Assembly (NCBI GenBank): GCA_017506865.1
Contig: JAFCMP010000511.1
Span: forward strand, 310,001-374,000
DNA from: Tribonema minus
Taxonomy: Eukaryota; Sar; Xanthophyceae; Tribonematales; Tribonemataceae
Length of the DNA stretch: 64,000 nucleotides
Reading direction: 5' to 3'
The translations under genes were made by a program, and so were the position numbers. Shown piece by piece: positions 55,463 through 64,000 of this stretch. Positions within the stretch are counted from its first letter, which is position 1. Each line of letters starts with the position of its first letter. The notes beneath the pieces are model-generated. The model made no database searches. It was not told where the DNA came from and saw only the letters and a list, made by a program, of their open reading frames with translations.

Positions 55463-56453
55463 GATATACTGTGTAATGCCGGTCTGCAGCTAAGCTCACG
55501 CACTACAGCGATCTAGCGCTCACGGTGTGTGTGTGTGCGTCTTGACGTGACCGGAACCACAGAATAGCTGCACCGCCACCTAATCACACACAGTACCTGA
55601 AAGCATGATAGGCCATAAGTCAGCATCTATACGAGCTGTGCACAGTGCCATCTCTGTTGTTCAACTTTGCTCCCAAAAGAGTTGCAGTTCAGGATCCGTT
55701 ACCCCTGAAACAGTTGAAGTTTGCGCTGTTTGGATGTGCAGGCACATTCAAATGTAGCTCTGGCATACCTGAGCGCGTTTAGAGTGCCATCGATGCGACC
55801 ACCAGTGCTGGCAACCACCAGCTGACACAATTTGCTCATGGCACGCTCTTTGCACATATGCCTGCTTGGGTCGCACTTTTTTCAATCATATGGCTTTGCA
55901 GCTGAGGAAGCATCGGACACATACATAGACAGACCAGTTTTTCAGAAAAACGTGGCACCCACCTGGAAACAGGCAGCAACATCAGCACCATGCAGCTGCA
56001 ACGAACCATCAGCACTATGCGTCCTCCAGCACGACAGGCATCACCAGGTCAAATGTACCAGTTGAACTGATCGAGCAGCGCAGTTCAAGGCTACTGCACC
56101 GAGTGAAGCCACAGTACACAACGGGCAGCAGACGCCGTGGGGACTGACATGGTTTCAACCAAGCTCTTGAAGACCTGCTGATGAAACAGCCGATCAATTT
56201 CATGCATTTATGATCAAAGAAACAGTCAAGGAAACCGGCACCGCTTGTGCTGCCACCCGTGCATGCGCTACGCCCGGCGCACGACACCAGGCCATTGCGC
56301 TCGCATCAAGCATCACCTGCCGCTGCGGCGTGTACGCAGCGGCTCCTAGAGGCAGCACGGCTCAACTCACTTCCCCCGACGTGTCTCAGACACACGACAA
56401 TCATACCACCAATAACTTGCATGAGCGACCACCGGAACAGCGCATGAGGCGAA
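55463..56453. promoter_or_regulatory. Intergenic region: dynein 5' side and PCNA 3' side
   Basis: This 1-kb stretch separates the dynein start codon from the PCNA stop codon, both genes on the minus strand. It must hold the dynein promoter and 5' UTR and the PCNA 3' UTR. I cannot point to a defined promoter element. Confidence 0.4.
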
Positions 56454-60010
<3,557 letters not shown>

Positions 60011-60483
60011 GGTTTACGCTCCTGCCTTGAGGCTATGCTGTGAGACTGACTTTGCTGATCGAAGTGCTTTGCTGCCGCGCTGCCACAGCTGGCACTGTTC
60101 CTGTGGCCGCTGCTATATCCTGTACTACTCCTGGTACGCTTTGTTGCCGGCGCTCCTGATTTCAGGCAGATGTGTGGCGTGAGCTGTGATCTCCACGTTT
60201 CTGCGTCGAATCGAGTACTGCGGCTGCTTTCAGCTTTGCAAAGGCACTCGTCCCTGTCACCGCGCTACTGCTCCTCTGGTGGCGTCGTCGGGTCAGTCAA
60301 AGCTTGCAAGTTGTGAACCAAAAGCACGCAAGGATTTGAAAACTGCAAGAGGCGCGAAAAGAGCTTGTTCCTAACCCTCCTTAGTTACTTCACCTTCAGG
60401 AACTGAAACAGTTGAAGAAAGTTGGGTTTGTCGCCCCATTTCCTGAATGGAAGCCGGATAAGCACAGGCCCAGAGCGCTGACA
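60011..60483. promoter_or_regulatory. Divergent promoter region between PCNA and the SH3 gene
   Basis: The two start codons face away from each other across 473 bp, so both promoters must lie here unless upstream non-coding exons exist. I found no specific motif I would stand behind. Confidence 0.5.
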
Positions 60484-60815
60484 ATGGCGGACGTGCCTCC
60501 TGCACCTCCGCTGCCGCCGCCAGTTGCAACAAGCCTTCAGGTGACGCCCATTGCAGCTCCTTCAACACCTGATCCGAGGCAGGCGGGATCTGGGTCGGCG
60601 ATCACGGAGCCGGATGCTCTGCCTTTGTCTCCTGGATTAGCTGCCTTGGTGCCGCAGCACGGCGTTGACAGCGCTGCCGCTGCTGCAGGCGGCACTGCAG
60701 CAGCTTCAGCAGCAGCAGCAGGTGCTCCTGCTGCGGCTGCTGCTGGCTCCACGCCTGAGGCAGCTGGCGCTGCTGCCGGTCCTGCGGCCGTGCAACCTCC
60801 TGCCGAGTCCCTACA
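60484..60815 (+). CDS. SH3 gene exon 1 (Pro/Ala-rich)
   Basis: Encodes MADVPPAPPLPPPVATSLQV and then an Ala-rich stretch; ends phase 2 at CA|GTGAGT. Confidence 0.7.
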
Positions 60816-63464
60816 GTGAGTGTGAACTGCAACGCTGCTCGTGAGATTACCTACACACCAAGACGCTCGCACCTTCATTCGCACAATCGTCGTGTGCTAG
60901 CAGTTGTCGATCGAAGTGACACGGCACTGGTGACTGTATGTATCGCAACTTCAGCAGCAGAAGTGCCTTTATGAGCACCGGGCCCTTTGACACTGTCTCA
61001 CATACGTTGTGTTCTCTACTTTAATGACTAAGATTAGTACCTGTCATCGCTGTGACCATCAATGCGAGCACAGAACATGGCTACCTCATCTGCCCACCGC
61101 TCTGCCCACCGCTAATACACCCAATGCTGTCACAAAATTCAGTTGCACATGTTAAAAGGCAGTGCTGAATACTTGTTGCTCTGCCGACTTGTCTTCATCC
61201 CGCCAGCCCGTCCGTCAAGTTCCCCACCAAAGTGGGGTACTTCGAGGCGACGGAGGACATCGCCGGCAGCAAACCGGAGGGGAGGCTGCGGCTCAAGCGC
61301 AATGCTGTCGTCGCCATCTTCAAGGCGGAGGACAAGGACTGGTGGCTGGGGAAGGCGGGGGACGAGGTGGGCTGGGTGCCCGCCAATAAGATCATACTGG
61401 TGACGGACAGTTCCAGGGGGCGGCGGCCCACGGGATACCTGCCAAAGAATGAGGGTTCAGGCAAGTGTGACCACGCCGCTGCTGATGCATGTAGCGCCGG
61501 CTCACGAGTTGTGAGCGACCCGCATGTCGAGCCTGTCACAAACGCATTGGGGAGATGCACTTTGGCATTGGGGGGATGCACTTGGGCAGAGCGGCAGCAT
61601 CCGCGGCGCGCGAAGTTGCGCGCATGGCACTGCCTAACAGCGCGGGTCACCATCGGCACCTGTGGCAGTGCGTCACGGCAGCACGGTTCTGTGTATGCAT
61701 GAGTGACATCGGTTCTAGCACATGTCGTAGCTCTGATGCTGTAGCGCTGCAGCTGCAGCCACTGCCTCGGCGGCGGCGGCGGCAGTGGCGATGGCTCGCG
61801 TGCAGCTTTGGCGCCAGCCTCTTCATTGTTAGCGCGTGGTGACGAGAGCATCATCATCTTGCATTGAAAGCGCGAGTGCATGTATGACTCGCACAGCCGC
61901 CGCTGACGCGAAAGCGGCAGCGGCGTCGCGGCGGCGCACAGCAAGACCACTCAACAGCAGCGCACTATGTACCCAAACAAGTATTTCCCTCTGCACAAGC
62001 CCCGTTGTAAAAGGATTATGTTTTAAGCGATAATCAGCCAACAGCGGTGTTGCGCGTGCTCTGACCTCGCAGCCGCCGCCGCCGCCGACGCGGCGGCGCT
62101 GGCGGCGGCGACGGCGGCAGCGGCGCGCGCGGCGGCCATGGGCGCGGCCGGCGGCACCGGCGGCGGCGGCGGCGGCGGCGGCGGGCAGCGCGACTGGGAG
62201 GCCAAGACGGAGCACTATATGACGGCGGGGGAGATAGACATGGAGGCGTCGGACTTCACGCTCGTGCAGGCGAAGACGTTTGAGCACTGCGGCAGCCGCG
62301 TGACGGCGTTCTTCGTGCAGGTGTCGGGCGTGCGCAAGGGGGCGGAGGGGCTCAACCGCGGGGACATCTGGATCGTCGCCAAGACGCTTAAGGCGTTCAA
62401 CAGGTGAGCGGGCGGCGCACCGCGGGGGGCGCCGGGGAGAGGGGAGGGGGGACGCGCCACCATAGAGATGCCGAGCATTGCTCACTGCCGAGGAGGACAC
62501 CACCAGTGCCACGTTGCGCAGCTACATGCCTGTGTGCGGTCCGGATATTTTCTTCGCCCGCAGATTCTTAGTAGATTTCAGAGGCAGGTTCAGGGTCAGG
62601 GTTTGAGTTAGAGCTCCGATGTGACCAGTAGACCCTCAGCATGGTTCTCGACTGGAAGGCACGTGGATTAGGGTTAGGGTTAGGCAGGACGCTTAGCGCT
62701 CAGCGCGGCATTGCGGCGGCGAGCAGCAGTGCTCTGCAGCGCGCCCATCGACACCGCCGCAACGCAGCAGCAGCGTCGAGCGACATGTCTCCGACATCGA
62801 CTGAAGGCACCTCGGGGAACCCGGTCGTCAGGTTATTGTCGTGCTGCATTGCTGCACAATCAGCGTGCTCGCAGTAAAGCACACACAAGGTGCTCGCCCG
62901 CGGCACAGAGCGCCCGGCGCTGCAGCACATGCTCGCAACACGGAGACGTCATTCTTTTCCTTTTTCTGTGAAGCCCGACGCTCGGCGAAGTCAGCACCTC
63001 GCGCACCCCCCCAGCGCATCCCCAGCGCGCATATGCTCTGCCACCAGACCCTGATGACGCCCCCTCCCCCCCCCAATCCCCCAGGCTGCGCGTCGCCTGG
63101 GAGGAGGACTTCGGCGCCAACACGGTCCCCGTGGAGCCGCCGCCGGCGCGCTGGGACGGCTGCGCGCCGGACGGCTGGGACGCGCTGCGCCTTGCGGCGC
63201 TGCGCGCGCTGCTGGAGGAGGTCAAGCGCCGCGGCGCGCTGCGCGCCTCGCAGGACCTGCGCCACTTCCTGACTACGGACCGTGTCGCGCTCGCGGGCGG
63301 CATGATCAATGCCAAGACCATGAAGCCGTACCTCGACGCGTGGGTCAAGACGTCGAGCGAGCCCGCGTGGACGCAGTCGCTGCCGCCGCTGCCGTCGCTC
63401 GCGGACGCGGCCGACGGCGGCGGCGGCGGCGGCGCCAAGCTGCCCGCGCCGCGGCCCGTGCCAG
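60484..63464 (+). CDS. SH3-domain protein of unknown function (4 exons seen, 3' end outside window)
   Basis: Exons at 60484-60815, 61207-61460, 62073-62403 and 63085-63464 join in phase into about 432 residues. I take ATG 60484 (context ACAATGG) as start. Residues 1-110 are Pro- then Ala-rich. An SH3 domain spans about 120-178, with YFEATED, a KDWWLGK motif and GWVPANKI; such domains bind Pro-rich peptides. After an Ala and Gly run (from about 196) comes a compact domain with FVQVSGVRKGAEGLNRGDIW and WEEDFGANTVPVEPP that I do not recognise. The second intron uses a GC donor (CAG|GCAAGT at 61461). The last visible donor is G|GTGATA at 63465, so the gene continues to the right. It is divergent from PCNA, but a role in replication is not shown. 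Confidence 0.75.
60816..61206. other. SH3 gene intron 1
   Basis: Nothing recognised beyond a pyrimidine-rich acceptor. Confidence 0.5.
61207..61460 (+). CDS. SH3 gene exon 2 (SH3 domain)
   Basis: Acceptor CCGCCAG|CCC; encodes the whole SH3 domain; ends phase 1 at a GC donor with the textbook AG|GCAAGT sequence. Confidence 0.8.
61461..62072. other. SH3 gene intron 2 (GC-AG)
   Basis: Short CGG runs (61768-61790) and no gene or edge copy. Confidence 0.5.
62073..62403 (+). CDS. SH3 gene exon 3
   Basis: Acceptor CTCGCAG|CCG; an Ala and Gly run, then YMTAGEIDMEASDFTLVQAK and RGDIWIVAKTLKAFN; ends phase 2 at AG|GTGAGC. Confidence 0.8.
62404..63084. other. SH3 gene intron 3
   Basis: A TTAGGG-like run at 62667-62684 and C-runs before the acceptor (63058-63081). 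No gene seen. Confidence 0.55.
63085..63464 (+). CDS. SH3 gene exon 4
   Basis: Acceptor CCCCCAG|GCTG; encodes LRVAWEEDFGANTVPVEPPP and RHFLTTDRVALAGGMINAKT; ends phase 1 at G|GTGATA. Confidence 0.78.
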
Positions 63465-64000
63465 GTGATAAATTGACCTCAACTTGCATTTTATGCATGA
63501 GTGCGACAGATACCCCCTTGCCCCCTTTCTTGCTCGCTCGGTTCCAGCAGCGGCTTATTGCTGCCGCCATGCTTCGCTGCGTTGCATGGCTCCATGCTGC
63601 GGTGGCGGCACCAAGCTGCCCGCGCCGCGGCCCGCGCCAGGTGACGCCACATTGAGTTCAACTTGAAGTCAACACATCATGCGTGTGACGTTGCGCCCCC
63701 CTCACCCCCTTCCTGTTGCCTTGCTCAGACTCGCGCACCCTCCATTGCCATACCACCTTCCGCTGATCACGTCCCGATCTTTGGCACCGTGAGACAGCGG
63801 CCTACTCCTTGGCACGCGCTCACCACGAGCGCCGGACAGCGCGGCAGTGCTCATGCCCAACACACCCTGTTCTGTGTGGCCTGACGCAGCGCTCACACCT
63901 GCCATTTACCCCCCCCCCCCCCCCGCTCCACCCAAGAAACAGAAACAGCCTGTTCTGTGGTGAATGCTTACTCAGGGGGCCGGATGGCGCAGCAGCGCTC
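63465..64000. repeat. SH3 gene intron 4 (partial) with an exon 4 donor-edge copy
   Basis: At 63598-63645 about 45 bp copy the exon 4 end (GGCGCCAAGCTGCCCGCGCCGCGGCCCG.GCCAGGTGA). A C-run is at 63909-63924. I did not find the next exon. Confidence 0.85.

Noticed and set aside
54179-55453. A 424-codon plus-strand ORF across dynein exon 1
   Set aside because: It is the antisense shadow of a GC-rich exon. Its Ala/Arg-rich translation has no domain, and the minus strand carries conserved dynein motifs.
60412-60483. An upstream start for the SH3 gene
   Set aside because: The codon at 60412 is TTG. The first in-frame ATG with a good context is at 60484.

Overview
The window is nuclear DNA from a flagellated, intron-rich, GC-rich eukaryote. 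A single-celled alga or other protist is most likely, but the sequence alone does not let me name the lineage. The evidence is an axonemal dynein heavy chain gene in 45 recognisable exons, a PCNA gene in five exons, spliceosomal GT-AG introns with a few GC-AG introns, TTAGGG-type telomere-like repeats scattered through introns, and a LINE with a restriction-like endonuclease.

Layout. Positions 1-55462 (minus strand) hold most of one gene, an inner-arm axonemal dynein heavy chain of DNAH1 type. The start codon is at 55462 and the window ends inside the stalk/microtubule-binding region, so the C-terminal third or so is off the left edge. I could chain 45 exons in phase (about 9.1 kb coding, about 3,026 residues) with no frame conflict. 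They give the N-terminal tail, linker, AAA1 to AAA4 and the first stalk helix. Introns make up about 84% of the span. Intron 5 carries a LINE (about 41786-47317) on the plus strand, flanked by a 12-bp direct repeat. Positions 56454-60010 (minus) encode a complete 260-residue PCNA. From 60484 rightwards (plus) runs a divergently transcribed gene with an Ala/Pro-rich N-terminus and an SH3 domain, whose function I do not recognise and whose 3' end is outside the window.

The most unusual property is the make-up of the introns. In about 35 of the 44 dynein introns I can see partial copies of the neighbouring exon edge together with its splice site, as single copies or as tandem arrays of up to about nine. 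Copies of exon 3' ends (with the GT donor) lie in the intron that follows. Copies of exon 5' starts (with the CAG acceptor) lie in the intron that precedes. Units are commonly about 110-160 bp, and the spacer between edge copies is often degenerate CCCTAA/TTAGGG sequence or another short repeat. Copies tend to be longer and more similar near the real exon and decayed further away. The PCNA gene and the SH3 gene show the same thing, so it is not specific to the dynein gene. With the strong phase-0 bias and AG|GT-like junctions, this looks like introns being lengthened, and possibly created, by repeated tandem duplication across splice junctions.

The genes are not an operon and share no obvious pathway: one is ciliary motility, one is DNA replication and one is unknown. 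PCNA and the SH3 gene start about 470 bp apart in opposite directions and may share a promoter.
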